Shown here: positions 1 to 11,869 of the stretch, one piece after another
Position numbering within the stretch: the stretch's first letter is position 1
Layout of the letters: each line of letters starts with the position of its first letter
From: Hydrangea macrophylla
Lineage: Eukaryota > Streptophyta > Magnoliopsida > Cornales > Hydrangeaceae
Assembly: GCA_033977485.1 (NCBI GenBank)
Contig: CM066998.1
Location: 58,990,274-59,054,273 of the forward strand
Direction: 5' to 3'
DNA length: 64,000 nt
Program-made: the position numbers and the translations under genes
Notes under the pieces: generated by a model
Told to the model about the DNA's origin: nothing
The model's database searches: none
Seen by the model: the letters and a program-made list of their open reading frames with translations, nothing else

Positions 1-758
1 TCAAAATAATCGCACAAGGGGATTTTGTGTCAAAATTTACAAGGGGATTATGTGTCAAATGGAATCATTATCTCCACATAAAGGGATTAACTCCAAAATT
101 AACCTGACAAAGAGGGCTAAGTGTTAATACTTTTGGCCAGCTTTAAAATTTTTATCAGTTTTGAGGGAATCTTAACAGTTTTACTTTAGTCCAAAACTGC
201 TTCGAGATTAAGTATCCACTTTTGATGAATAAAGTAAAAATGAATCTAACCACAAGCGATAGAATGTAATTAACTAATAAATCGATTTCTAATTTGCTCT
301 TATGTTTCATCAGTGGACAGGTGCAGATCATTCTGTTCTCCCCAAGAAAACTAACTTCGAGAAGTGTAACAATTACTAGGTCCAGCTCTTAAGTTTCTTC
401 AGTGGACAGGTGCAATGTTTTAATCCAAAACAATCAACAAAATATCAAAAACATTGACGCTAAGAATGAAATGTGGGACCATTCTTTATAAAATAAGCAG
501 CACTTTAGGTAGGGAAAAAAAATAATTAAAATAAAATAAAGAAAGAAAAAAAAAAGAAATTATTGAATGGAAGGGGTGAAAATACCCCTTGTTCAAGTCA
601 AGGCCAAAAGATACCTCGTCTTACCGTCACATTTGACTGAACAAAAATATTAAATAAATAAAAGGGGAGTTCGAAAGCTTCAAACTAAGGGAAGTGTTTT
701 ACCCAACTTCTACTAGCTCCACGTCGATAATTTCATACATATATAAATTTAAATATAA
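1..758. other. AT-rich intergenic DNA
   Basis: No reading frame with coding character is seen on either strand. Two short direct repeats are visible: an AAGGGGATT..TGTGTCAAA unit within the first 60 bases, and a 21-bp unit containing CAGTGGACAGGTGCA near 304-325 and 394-414. Nothing else is recognisable. Confidence 0.6.
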
Positions 759-767
759 ATATAAATA

Positions 768-1150
768 GGGGGAATTATTAGAAAATTCTAATTCAAACTC
801 CAATTTGTTTGACCATTAATTAAAAAGGACAAAAGGAATTTAAATCAGTGCTCGTACGGTATAAATGCGCGCAACATAGAAAATTTCGTGCATGAATTCA
901 GCCTACACGCGCCCCAACGCGCGCGACCCACGCGCGGCCAAGCGCGCCACGCGCGCGGCTCTCTCCCCACTCTGCTCACACCATGTGAGTAATGTACCTT
1001 AACAATTCTAATTTCGAAAAATATTTTTAAACTTTAAACATCCATAACTTTTGACCTACAACTCCATTTTTTGCAAATTTTATACCGTTGGAATCGTGTC
1101 GACGAGAGCTACAAAACTAGTACCATTGTTGATATGTTTTGAGGAAATTT
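768..1150 (+). repeat. Left terminal inverted repeat of the Mutator-like element
   Basis: Matches the reverse complement of 2510-2866. The best conserved blocks are the AAAAAGGACAAAAGGAAT segment near 821-840 and the segment around TTTTATACCGTTGGAA near 1078-1093. Between them lies a GC-rich stretch of CGCGCG words (about 900-960) that is poorly conserved in the other copy. Confidence 0.7.
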
Positions 1151-1855
1151 TTTTTTTTATGTTTTTACATACATGAATAATAAATGAAATTTCACTTGAC
1201 ATACATAAAATATTAAGTGAAATTTCACTCAATTCTATAGCTTTAAAAACTCTCCCTAAAACAGCCCTAAATTCAATTTTTGCAAAGCTCATAAACTAGT
1301 TACCAAATGAATTAACATGAAATTATGCTTTAAAAAAGTAGAAGCACTAAAATGGGGGCCAAACTAAGCCTTAATGTTCATGTACGAGTTAAGTGAAATT
1401 TCACTAAATATTCATGTAGGCATGGTGATTTGTTTTTTGTTTTTTTAAACAATGCATATTTTGTTAAAATAAGCAAATTTCATAATCAATTATAAAACAC
1501 AATTTTTCAACCAAAACAAATGCAGGAATTCTTGTTAAAAATCGTCTTTTTTTAAATTTATTGTTGATATGTTTTGAGAAAAAAGATTTTCATGTTTTTA
1601 CATACATAAATAATAAGTGAAATTAAGTGAAATTTCACTTGATATACATAAATATTAAGTGAAATTTCACTTGATATACATAAAATATTAAGTGAAATTT
1701 CACTCAATTCTAGAGCTTTTAAAAACTCTCCCCAAAAAAGCCCTAAGTTCCATTTTTGCAAAGCTCATAAACTAGTTACCAAATGAATTAATATGAAATT
1801 GTGCTTTAAAAAAGGAGAAGCACCAAAATAGGGCCAAACTAAGCCTTAATGAGGT
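1115..1855 (+). repeat. Internal direct duplication inside the Mutator-like element
   Basis: About 260 bp at 1115-1375 recurs at 1555-1855 in the same orientation, both running from TTGTTGATATGTTTTGAG to CCAAACTAAGCCTTAATG. A third, inverted copy of its right half sits outside the element at about 3437-3600. A second pair of related segments is at about 1440-1545 and 2240-2345. These look like internal amplification rather than genes; the two short minus-strand frames in the copies are shadows of the repeat. Confidence 0.6.
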
Positions 1856-2215
1856 AGCAATGGCTTTATTGCTATTCGTCTTTTTTTAAAAAAAGTTTCT
1901 CGCAACATATAAATTTGACATACATAAATATTAAGTGAAAATTCAATGAACCCGTACATACTTTCTTCCTGAAAAACTTGAAGTTAAACTTAACATTCGT
2001 ATACTCGTTTAGTGAGATTTCACTTAGTAGGTTAAGTGAAAATTCACTAACTATCCCAAAGGTCGCTAGAAGTAACTCTCTAGAGTTTAAGGCATAATTT
2101 GATACTTTGTTAAAAAGTCTTCAAGTGTCAATTTAAGTAAAATTTCTCTTAATATTCATATACAAGTTTAGTGAAATTTCACTTAATATTTTTATATGCG
2201 AAGTGAAATTTTACT
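1190..2215. repeat. Cluster of AAGTGAAATTTCACTT palindromes
   Basis: About ten perfect or near-perfect copies of a 16-bp self-complementary word lie at irregular spacing, for example near 1215, 1390, 1628, 1655, 1691, 2015, 2033, 2165 and 2199. They occur both in the duplicated blocks and outside them. Confidence 0.6.
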
Positions 2216-2509
2216 TCTTTTTTTTTCTCTTTCATATTAAACAATGCATATTTCCTTTATAAAAAAAATCAAATTTCACAAATTAATTATAAAACATAGT
2301 TTTTCAATCCAAACAAATGCAAAATTTTTGTAAAAATTCACTAAAACTCTCCTTAAGAACAAAGTGAACATTCGGTTTTTTTTTCCTCACATCATATCAT
2401 CTTGGCATACGTGAACAAACCGTGAAAATTCAATAACTCATACACAAATATTATGTGAAAAATTTATTAGGTTCGTCTGGAGCATAATATGTAAAAATAA
2501 GAATTTTTT

Positions 2510-2866
2510 TCTTTTCCTCAAAAGGTATCAACAATGGTACTAGTTTTGTACCTCTCGTCGACACGGTTCCAACGGTATAAAATTTGTGAGAAACAAAGTT
2601 GTAGATCAAAAGTTATGAAGGTTTAAAGGTTAAAAATGCATTTTCGAAATGGATATTATATGGTATAGCCACTCACACGGTGTGAGTGGCTGAAACCAAA
2701 AAAGCGCGCGTGAGGGCTGGGGAATATGTGGGATCTCCTATAGTGCATGCACTTGTACCGTGTGAGCACTGGATTAGATTCCTTTTGTCCTTTTTAGAAA
2801 GTGGTCAAACCAATTGGAGTTTAAAACTTTTGAGAGTTAGTTGAGGGGTTTTCCAACAATTATCTA
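2510..2866 (-). repeat. Right terminal inverted repeat of the Mutator-like element
   Basis: Reverse complement of the left repeat. It contains its own short hairpin, GCCACTCACACGGTGTGAGTGGC, near 2668-2690. The outer tip reads TAGATAATTGTTGGAAAA on the minus strand against GGGGGAATTATTAGAAAA at the left end. Confidence 0.7.
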
Positions 2867-2889
2867 ATATAAATATATATATATATATA

Positions 2890-3074
2890 TACAGTCAGGC
2901 TATAAAGAGGGCGTCCTTTTTTTTATTAAACAGAGGACCTCTGTTTTGGCCGTCGGATCGTGTTTTCATTAATAGCAGTTTTGTCATTTCACAGTTTTTA
3001 AACACAATCCAACGGTCAAAACAGAGGTCATCTCTTTAATAAAGAGAGGTGGTCCTCTTTAGAGAATCTTTGTA
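2890..3074. mobile_element. Small MITE inserted in a TA repeat
   Basis: A ~185-bp unit whose halves are inverted: the left arm runs from CTATAAAGAGG through ACAGAGGACCTCTGTTTTGG, and the right arm (about 3005-3064) is its near reverse complement. The tips read TACAGTC and, on the other strand, TACAAAG. Both sides are (TA)n, so a TA target is likely, which fits a Tc1/mariner-type or similar MITE; the family is not assigned. Confidence 0.6.
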
Positions 3075-5740
3075 TATATATATATATACATATATATGAA
3101 TATGCAAAAACAGTGACATAACTTTCTTTTTTTCCTTCTTTTATTACAATGAGATGCAGTTAAGGCGTGAGAGTTGGTGCCAATCAACTTAAATATGACA
3201 CTAAATAATTTCGCAAATACACTAAAGTACATTTTGTCAACAATAAGTTACATAAATTGTCTATTACATACAATGAACCCCAAAAACAGTCCCTTAACAA
3301 CACATAGTTATCCTCCTTAAGGCCATATATCAAACACATAATGGGCAAACATCTTCATCACCACTGACAAACAGAAATTCTGGGAAAAAAAACACCCCAT
3401 GATACTTCAACTACACATACCACCCCAAACTATATTAAGGCTTAGTTTGGCCCCCATTTTGGTGCTTCACATTTTTTAAAGCACAATTTCATGATAATTC
3501 ATTTGGTAACTAGTTTATTAGCTTTACAAAAATTGAACTTAGAGTTTTTTTGGGGGAGCTTTTAAAAGCTCTAGATAAAGCTTTTAAAAGCTCAAGGTTA
3601 CTTTTTGGTTTTTTGATGTCTTTTTGAAGAGTAGTGTGTCACTTGTATAAAATTATCAACAACTTAGTAGTAAATTTCATAAAGCTCCTTTTAAAAAGTC
3701 ACGTGAGGGACAAAGACATAAAAGGCTCCCATCATGAAGTATCAGGTTACCTACACAATTGCTAAGCCCCAAAAGAACACAGCACCCAGTTTAGCGTTCC
3801 AGCAGAAACAACCCACCAAATTTTGAACAGGAGATTCCTTTTTGCATCTGTTCCAAAAACCTACAAGACCAAAACACCACGGGAGGGGGGACAAGTAGAC
3901 CACATGTAACAACTGTCCTAAGAGAAAAACGAATTTGGATGCCGCCAACTTTCTCGCCATCTCTAATCATGAAGCACAGGCATGGACACTCCAACACGGA
4001 TACAACAACGCAGCGTTAGCACGTCAGCACTATAATACCCTAAAAATTGCAAATCGATACTGCAGGAAAAATGTGCACCAGAAGGGAAAATTTTAAAATC
4101 TTTACTTATGTATATATAATTTGTAGAATTTTGGAATTATTCTATGTATTGGCCCCTCCAGTATTCCAACTCTTAGAAAAAAAATATAATGATATGCTTC
4201 TCAAATATTAATCTCAAATTTATTCCCAAATGTTGTAAGTTGTAACAAATGCATGCAGTGGCACGAGGTACCATCAATCATCGCCAAATAATTTGGTACA
4301 ACTATTACGCCATTTGAAAACCAATTTTGAGATTCAATTTTGGGAAGCATAGCATTACTCTTTTGAAAAATGGTTCAAACCTATATATATATACACGATT
4401 CAACGCTTATTCTTGTAAAGCATAAGCCAAATCGCAGTAAATATTTCAAACACCAAACTTCCAACTCTTAAAACGGACAAAAATCGTTACATAGTGAAAT
4501 TATAAGCCTTATCATACAAAAAATCATACCCAAAAACCTGTTTGAGTTCAAAAAAATTCACCTCTGAGAGTCTACCTTGTAACTCGACTCCCCCAAGTGC
4601 AAATTCCTGGCTCCGCCCCGGTCCATGAGGTGTCCTATCCGTGCATCAAACATGATACGACATGTGACACGTTACCTTCTTAGAAGTGCTAGTGCTTCCT
4701 AGGTTCCACCATGTTCACAGCTTGTGCAGTTTGTGCATGGGCGTGCTAGAATCCAAAAAGATTCAATGTGTGATTGTGAACAAGTAATTCCTAAGGATTT
4801 GTGGATGAAATGTATGGATAAGACTGACTCTAACTCATATGACTGTGTAAAGTGAATCAGAATTAATTTCACTAAAAATCCTTAAACAATATTGATGCAT
4901 ACAAGTTTGAAAATACTAAGATCAAAGTGAAAAAAGCTCATAACTTGGATTGAACTTCATTTCCATTGAAATAATGTGGTTACAATACTTGGGTAAAAAA
5001 ATGATAGATACAAAAACTAGGAAGGAAGTCTAAACAAATGAATGCTTTGAATTCTTTTGGATCGATGTTGGGTTCGAGTATCGGTTGTGCGAGAGACATT
5101 TTTGAAGCCCAAACATCACTATTTATAGTCTTTGGCTTTATATAACTGCCTTGGACATGCTTCTGTAATTCTTGGCCTCGAACTTCCCACATTCTTGTAC
5201 GTGTCTCAACTCAACCGCTTATGTATCGGTCTGATTGGGCTGAGAGCAATTGGCATAATTTAGACAATCTCCTTTGTCTTTAAAGTCTAGCAATTCGAGT
5301 CTACCTCTCACCAATGCAATACTCACCCTAACTAGCCTCCCCTTGTGACTAACTCGGATGCATTCACTTTGACATGCGTCAAGGTAAGTTCTACTTAGGT
5401 CCTCCTTAATTTGGACAGAGATAGCATGGGTTCGATTCCATCATCAGGTTCTGCCAACTCCAAGATCGGTCATGGACAAAGCCTTGGACAAACTTTGGAT
5501 CATGAGGGCATTGGGCTTCATGACTTGGGTCATTCTAGTCTTACTCTAGCCCGAGTACTAAAATCTCAACGGCCCACTAGACCGAATTGATTTTAGGTGC
5601 AAACATTGACCCCCAAAATGTCATATCAAGTATAGAGCTAACTTGATGTGACATTTTAAAATTCAAATAAACAAATGTGTCGCTTCAAGAGCAGTCGTAC
5701 CCCACGTGCCACTAGTTTATCAGATTTTGTAGTGACGCCC
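3075..5740. other. Intergenic DNA, no gene recognised
   Basis: No convincing coding region. About 3437-3600 is an inverted relic of the duplicated block found inside the Mutator-like element (reverse complement of about 1230-1375). A (TA)n run is at about 4382-4393. Short frames at 3751-3997 and 4980-5192 show no recognisable domain and no codon pattern. The rest is unannotated AT-rich sequence. Confidence 0.5.
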
Positions 5741-5754
5741 CTTTGGCTTATAAA
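5703..5754 (+). promoter_or_regulatory. Putative promoter of the PMD gene: G-box and TATA box
   Basis: CACGTG lies at 5703-5708 and GCTTATAAAGGG at about 5746-5757, some 110 bases upstream of the ATG at 5862. Spacing is reasonable for a plant core promoter. Assignment rests on these words only. Confidence 0.4.
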
Positions 5755-5861
5755 GGGATCAACCACTTCTTCTACCTTTACGCTTTTGCCCTTTTTCTCT
5801 ATGTAAACCAGAGCCTCTCTCTAACTTGCTATTTGCCTTCAAACTCCTTTCTGATGCATCA

Positions 5862-6566
5862 ATGACTTCCAAGAAGACTGCTACACTCTCGTCTAGTGAT
5901 CTTCCCACCGAAGAAGCTAAGACACAAAGCCCTTGTTCACAAGTGAAGGAGTATTTAAGAACTCATGATCATTCTGAGTTCTCTTGTGACATTTTCATTC
6001 CTATCTCTTCATCTGACTCACCCAATCCTATAGGTCTAGGGCTCGCTTTTATGAAACAACCTCCATCTTCATTATCCTCATTTTATATCCTCCTCTTCCC
6101 ACTATAACTCTAAAGTATAAAGAGGAGATAGATCTTACCAAAGGTTTTCTCTTCTAACACCGTTAGGAGTCAACCCCTCACCTTTACAAGACTGGGTTGA
6201 TTGGGTATCTAGGGTTGCTCCTACCAAATTCGATGTTTGGACTAAAATGGCATTTACCATGGCATTCTACTCTCTTAGTTCAAGATTCACATGGACCAAG
6301 CCCTTTTATACTCAGCTCATATGTTTTGGCTCCTTCTTACAATTTTTTTCTTTTCAAGGTCGGTCCTATGGGACCGACAAGTCAAAATGTTATCTTCATT
6401 TTGGGTCTTCACCCTTATGGGGAGGAGATTGGGCCTGACTCTAAGACCCTTGATATCTCTTTTGAATGCCCTTTGGCTGAGAAGAGTGCCAAGCGTAAGA
6501 CCAATCACCTCACCCTTATCGATCTTTTCTCCAATTTTGCATAGGAAAGAAGGATTTTGAAGTGAA
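5862..6566 (+). pseudogene. PMD (plant mobile domain, aminotransferase-like) gene fragment
   Basis: Three plus-strand frames joined by frameshifts read like the N-terminal part of a plant mobile domain protein. The first frame starts at ATG 5862 (MTSKKTATLSSSDLP) and stops at 6103. The second covers a segment with DWVDWVSRVAP and FDVWTKMAFTMAFYSLSSRF (about 6190-6300). The third contains MGPTSQNVIFILGLHPYGEE (about 6370-6430), the family's usual GPTL-D-ILTGL-P-GE motif. PMD proteins are seen as host genes, in MULEs and as extra ORFs of Tat retrotransposons; this copy has its own TATA-like promoter but is frameshifted. It ends where the LTR of element A begins at 6567, so the C-terminal half is absent here. 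At least two frameshifts make it a pseudogene. Confidence 0.6.
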
Positions 6567-9040
6567 TGTGGATATCACATTTTTCCTTAACCACTGCTTT
6601 TTAAACTTCTTCAAATTTCAAATGCAAATACGAGTTGCCACTTAATTTTTAAAAGGAAAATTAAGAAATCATTTTAAAAGCAAACTGATCTTTTGGAAAC
6701 TAAAGTTTTCTAAGTCCGGGGATTATGGATGAGAGGGGAAGGAGCCCAACGGACTAAAACACCCCCTCTCATCCGATCTCGTGATAGGCCTCTACTCAAC
6801 ATCCTTTTAATCGAATTGTTAATCTAAATATGCCCTCAACTGATACACAGATATAGATATACATTACAAAAGCATGTCTAAAGGGTGTAAGATTGCTAAT
6901 GGTAAAAATAGCATTCAAAACCACATAATTCAATTAGCAAGCAATATGATATGCAATAAGGAACAAGAGAACTTACCCGAGATCCAGCTGCGAATATGAA
7001 ACGTGCAATGCAAAAAACAAAACCTAAAAGGGAGTCTCTAATTCATATATACAAATAAAACAAGACCTATTTCTAAGGTGTCGCGCATGGAGTTGAAAAT
7101 CAATTAAAATCAAAGAGTACAATAAACTAGAGAGGGGTTGAGAAATCATACCTCAATAGCGCTACAATACAGAGGGTTAGTCCACATGCCTTAATCAAGA
7201 TATAACATGAAATTCTAAATACATCCTTAAGCTTCTAGCTTAAATCTATCAAGTATGAAAGAATTGACATAATTATGAATTCCTTCTAATTAGTTGGAAG
7301 TGCATCATTTCTATAGATATACAAGTCTCAACTAGGAGCCAATGTAATGTCCATATAGAGATGGTGTAGTCCCAACATGGTCACAAGGAACTCACAATGG
7401 GTTCAATTAAGTGTAATTTAATCCCAACACAAAAATGGACCCTAATTACAAGTATCAACCTACATGGATGAATGCATATGAATACATGAACATGAACAAG
7501 GGTATGCTATGAACTATTCATCGATTTGGATCAATTAGCCTCTAGATTTAAGCTTAACTAACAATTATTAAAGCATGGTTTAAAGCTTGGGTCATAGTAA
7601 AGTCATTTGGGCCATTATTTGCAAAGTTTATCAAATCCACAACGGAATTTCAGAAATTACAGAGAGTAGACCAAATTTTGCAAAATAGGAAAATCATAGA
7701 TCCCATGGTTTGATTCCCATGATTTTTTTGATACAAGATGCCTCTGTGAATCTAGTTTCTAACCCAAAAAGAAAAATCAAAGATCAACGGTTCAATCTCT
7801 AGGAATTGGACAAAAACCAGACATCACTCAGAAATTTACAACTCTCTATCCAGAGATTTTGTTTGATTTTTTAAAAATAGTAAATAAATCCGAATGACTC
7901 TAATCTTTTTAGGAGATCTCATTAACACATTAAACTTCATAGAAAAAATAATTTGAAGTCAAGAATGCTTGATTAAGGCTCTGATTTACTCATTTCAAGA
8001 AAGTGTTACTGTTCTGAAATTCTTGACAGATTATGGTTGCTTCACAAAACTCATGACCAAGCCATCTTAAACATGAAATCTCATAAAAAAAAAATCACAG
8101 TGGTAAAACTTTGTGTTATTGACGCTCTCTAATTTGTCTTATCCAATTTCAACGGGCATTATTTAATTAAAAATCTTGGATCAAAAATGGTTTACGAATT
8201 CACTACACCATTGTTGAGTTCATTAATTCGGTTAAATCTATCAACTAAACCATAGAGGTTGCCTCATCCTAAAACTAATCCTCCTACCCATTGATGGTCA
8301 TTGGAGATAACAAAGAAGATTAATCCATGCGAGTCTTACTGGATGCATGGAAAGGATTCTATGAGACTTCCAACTAGAAGACCCAAGTCATGAACTAAGA
8401 CTTGGATCTACTAATCATATATGGGTATGGTTATCCTCCTTTGAGTAACAAGCTCATAGAGAAATCAAGGACTAATCAGGGGAATCAAAAAAGGTATTTA
8501 GAACCTCATATATCCCAAGAGATGAACACAACAAGAGAAAAGAAAATCAAGGTTCAAACAATATCTGAGTTAATTTTGTTTTATGATTTATTTGGCCCTA
8601 AGCCTTAGGTTATTTTGATCCAAATCAACAAAAAGAAAGTTCAATCACAATATTAGTGGTGTGTGATGAAATGAGTGTAGGCAAAACAGGTTTAAAATAA
8701 ATTTTTAAACACGTAGCAGAAAGATTAAGTTTCAAAAACTTTATCGGTATGCCCGGATATACTACTCGTCAATTCCATAGATGCGTACATAAGAGGGGAA
8801 CAAGAAATCATACCTCAGGTCTTGAACCCAATTCTGAATTTCTTTCTCCTGGATGGTGCAGCAGCTTCCACTAGGCTGTCTTCACTCTTACGACTCCTGC
8901 GGATGGCAGCCGGAAGGACTAGGGTTGGTGGGAACCCTAATGGAGAGGATAGAGAGGGTTTGGGAGCTCTAAAAAAAGTTTCTGCAGCTTCTGGAGTGTT
9001 AAAACGACGACCTCTTTTTTTTTTTTTGACGCAGCTGCCC

Positions 9041-9050
9041 TATTTATAGA
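9041..9050 (-). promoter_or_regulatory. TATA box of the Copia LTR
   Basis: The minus strand reads TCTATAAATAGGGC. It sits directly downstream (minus sense) of the CGATCGA cluster at 9073-9182. Confidence 0.5.
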
Positions 9051-9072
9051 TTCCCATAATCGACCTAATGTT

Positions 9073-9182
9073 CAAGCGATCGAAGTGGCTTCAATCGATC
9101 GAGACTTCAATCGATCGAACCACCTTCGAGCGATCGAACCTGCTAAGACTTCAATCGATTGAGACACCTTCGATCGATCAAA
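9073..9182 (-). repeat. CGATCGA palindrome cluster upstream of the Copia TATA box
   Basis: Six degenerate copies of a word like TCAATCGATCGAAC occur with cores near 9077, 9096, 9112, 9131, 9156 and 9171, spaced about 16-25 bp. The core is self-complementary. The 324-bp segment that contains this cluster and the TATA box is the part missing from the other LTR of the same element. Confidence 0.7.
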
Positions 9183-10190
9183 CCCGCCTTGACAAGATCC
9201 TTATGTGCCTTTCCAAGCATCCTAGCGGAGCTAAGAGTGGGACCTCCTAGGCTCTATATTGTTGGCTCAGACCAGTTGTTAATTCCCATGACCAAATCCT
9301 TTGATCAGCTAACTAACTAACTGATCAGTTAACATTTACTCCACTATAAAATGATAGCTGAACTCCAACACAAAAGAACATATCCGAAGAGATAACTAAA
9401 CTTGTATGGTGTACTAATGTCCCTCTACCTTCAGCATTCGTAATCATATTCAGGTAGTCGGATAACTATTACTGTCAACCTGAATCATAAATACTTCTTA
9501 TATACCTTGAGTCCATTCACCTCTCATGATTACCAAACATGTTGATAACTACTTATCAACAAGACTGCAGTTCTCAATAATCAACTTGGTGACATTCTCA
9601 AGGGAATGCTTACTCTGAATCAGAGGGTAGATTCTATCTTGACAATATATGTTCACAACCCTATGAACATGACATACCAAAGATACCCAGGTGTTGATCT
9701 TCTTTAGACCTCACTGATTGGTAAGTCAAAGTAGCCACATCCATAGTCTGTGTTCATAATCGTCTTAAGATTGAGAATACGTATCTTATACAAGTTATGA
9801 GTTCCTATCGACTGTTGACAGTCTTGAGTGTCAATAGGAAAGCTCAGGTCCATCAATGCACTATAAGCACTAATATATTAACTAAGAGCTAAACTCTAGT
9901 GATTGAGATTCATCACTCCATCCAATGGTATTTAATCATGCTAAAGTGTAAACCTGATGAGATATCATCCAGTCTCATCATCCACTGTGACAAGTTCTAA
10001 GTATCAAAGAATAATAATTCGTATCTCACTTGTATGTATCTCATACACACCCGAATTACCTAATATGATACTTAAGGATTAACAATCATCTCATGAAAGA
10101 AACATACACAGTGAAATGTAAAGCTGATCTATGTATTAAAATGTCAATGTCTCATACATAAAGTAATGGTTTGAGGGCACAAACCCAACA

Positions 10191-10202
10191 AACTCCCACT
10201 TA
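10191..10202 (-). other. Copia polypurine tract
   Basis: The minus strand reads AAGTGGGAGTT immediately before the start of the 3' LTR, the expected place of the plus-strand primer. Confidence 0.75.
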
Positions 10203-10224
10203 CACTCACAACCATACAGGATTA

Positions 10225-11860
10225 CATCTGAGACCTAGACTATCTAGATGACGATCAAAGACCTACTGTGGCAAGGCCTTTGTAAACGGATCCGAAAGAC
10301 TGTCAGAGGTGGCAATCTTGCTGACAGTCACAACTCCACATTGAACAATATCTCATATTAGATGATATTTTCGGTTTACGTGCTTTCCCTTTCCGTGGTT
10401 CCTTGGCTCCTTAGATTGTGCCACTGCCCCACTATTATCATAATATAGCATATTAGGTGACAGCAACGCTGGTACCACTTTGAGCTCCATGAGGAACTTC
10501 TTAAGCCAAACAGCTTCCTTTACAGCTTCACAAGCAGCCACATACTCAGCTTCTGTAGTTGAGTCTGTAATGCATTTCTGCTTAATGTTCCTCTAACTAA
10601 CAGCAGCACCTCCCAAGGTAAAGAGATGACCGGATGTCGACTTCCTCGAATCTTTATCTGACATAAAGTTCGAGTTAGTATATCCCAATGGAATTAACTC
10701 ACTACCGCCGTACATAAGCATGTAATCTTTAGTCCTTCTCAAGTACTTAAGAATGTGCTTAACGGCTGTCCAGTGCTCTGGACCTGGATTCGATTGATAC
10801 CTGCTAACCATGCCTACGGCAAAGCAGATATCCGGCCTAGTGCATAACATCGCATACATGAGACTTCCCACTGCCGAAGAATAAGGAACTCCTGCCATGC
10901 GATTCCTCTCCTCCTGTGTCTTTGGACACTGGTCCTTCGAGAACACTAAACCATGCCTAAAAGGTAACAAACCTTTTTTCTAATAATCCATTGAAAACCT
11001 AGTTAGCACCTTGTCGATATAACCAGCTTGAGATTATCCCATTATCTTTCGCTTACGATCCTGAAAGAGCTTTATTCCAAAAGTATAGCTCGCCACTCCT
11101 AGATCCTTTATATCAAAATTACTAGCTAGCTAAGCCTTAACCGTTAACAGTGTCACTACATCATTCGCAATGAGCAGAATGTCGTCAACGTAGAGAATAA
11201 GAAAAACTACCTCTTTCCCTTCACACTTCTTGTATACACAAGGCTCATCTAGATTCTGTATGAAACCAAATGACTTGACCGCTTGGTCAAAATGAATGTT
11301 CCAACTCCTGGATGCCTGCTTAAGCCCATAAATGGACTTTTGTAACTTGCATACCAAGTTACCTTTCCCACCAGCTATGAACCCTTCTGGTTGTTGCATA
11401 TAGATGTCCTTCTCAAGATTGCCATTCAAGAATGCAGTCTTGACGTCCATCTGCCAGATCTCATAATCTAGGCATGCAGTAATGGATAAGAGTATTCTGA
11501 TGGACTTGAGAATGGCTATCGGCGAGACGGTTTCCTCATAGTCAATGCCCTCCCTCTGAGTGTAACCTTTTGCTACAAGCCTTGCTTTAAAGGTCTCAAC
11601 CTTTCCATCAGATCCTCTTTTCCACGTGTAGACCCATTTACAGCCAATGAGTTTAATATTGGCTGGAAGTTTTACAAGATCCCAGACCTGATTGGAATGC
11701 ATAGATTCCAATTCAGCCTTCATAGCTTTAACCCAATGAGCTGAGTCTACATTAGCTATTGCCTTTTCATACGTAGCAGGATCAGATTTAAATTCTATTG
11801 AGACAGCTTTAAAAACTTCTCTTAAGAACATGTATCTGTCAGGATGGCTGATGATCCTCC
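10225..11860 (-). pseudogene. Copia reverse transcriptase and RNase H remnant
   Basis: RT is open at 11831-11130 with the usual landmarks: IGCKWVYTWKRGSDG, ARLVAKGYTQREGIDY, QMDVKTAFLNGNL, GLKQASRSWN and catalytic YVDDI. It then breaks (stops and a frameshift around 10970-11125). RNase H follows at 10970-10593 with SLMYAMLCTRPDICFAVGM and DKDSRKSTSGHLFTLGGAA, and at 10541-10353 with EAVWLKKFLMEL and SKEPRNHGKGKH. The C-terminal end reads SDPFTKALPQ then a stop in place of the usual K before VFDRHLDSLGL, giving an end near 10225. Function in an intact copy: copying genomic RNA into DNA in the virus-like particle. At least three disablements are visible here. Confidence 0.85.
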
Positions 11861-11869
11861 TACTACGAC

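Larger units (their letters stand above)
768..2866. mobile_element. Mutator-like non-autonomous DNA element with long TIRs
   Basis: The two ends (about 768-1150 and 2510-2866) are reverse complements of each other at roughly 80 percent by eye, with indels. The nine bases before the left end (759-767) and after the right end (2867-2875) are both ATATAAATA, the target duplication length typical of Mutator elements; the flank is AT-rich so chance is possible. The element is about 2.1 kb and encodes no transposase. The interior is made of direct duplications and copies of the palindrome AAGTGAAATTTCACTT. Superfamily is inferred from TIR length and TSD length only; a foldback element is the alternative. 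Confidence 0.7.
8676..10190 (-). repeat. Copia 3' LTR, intact
   Basis: 1515 bp. On the minus strand it begins TGTTGGGTTTGTGCCCTC and ends CCTACA, giving TG..CA ends. Its first 230 bases in plus orientation match 15778-16010, and 9235-10190 match 18835-19785. A TATA box and a CGATCGA cluster sit at 9041-9182. Confidence 0.9.

Noticed and set aside
4980..5192. Minus-strand 70-codon frame
   Set aside because: No domain, no promoter and no homology recognised; length is within chance.
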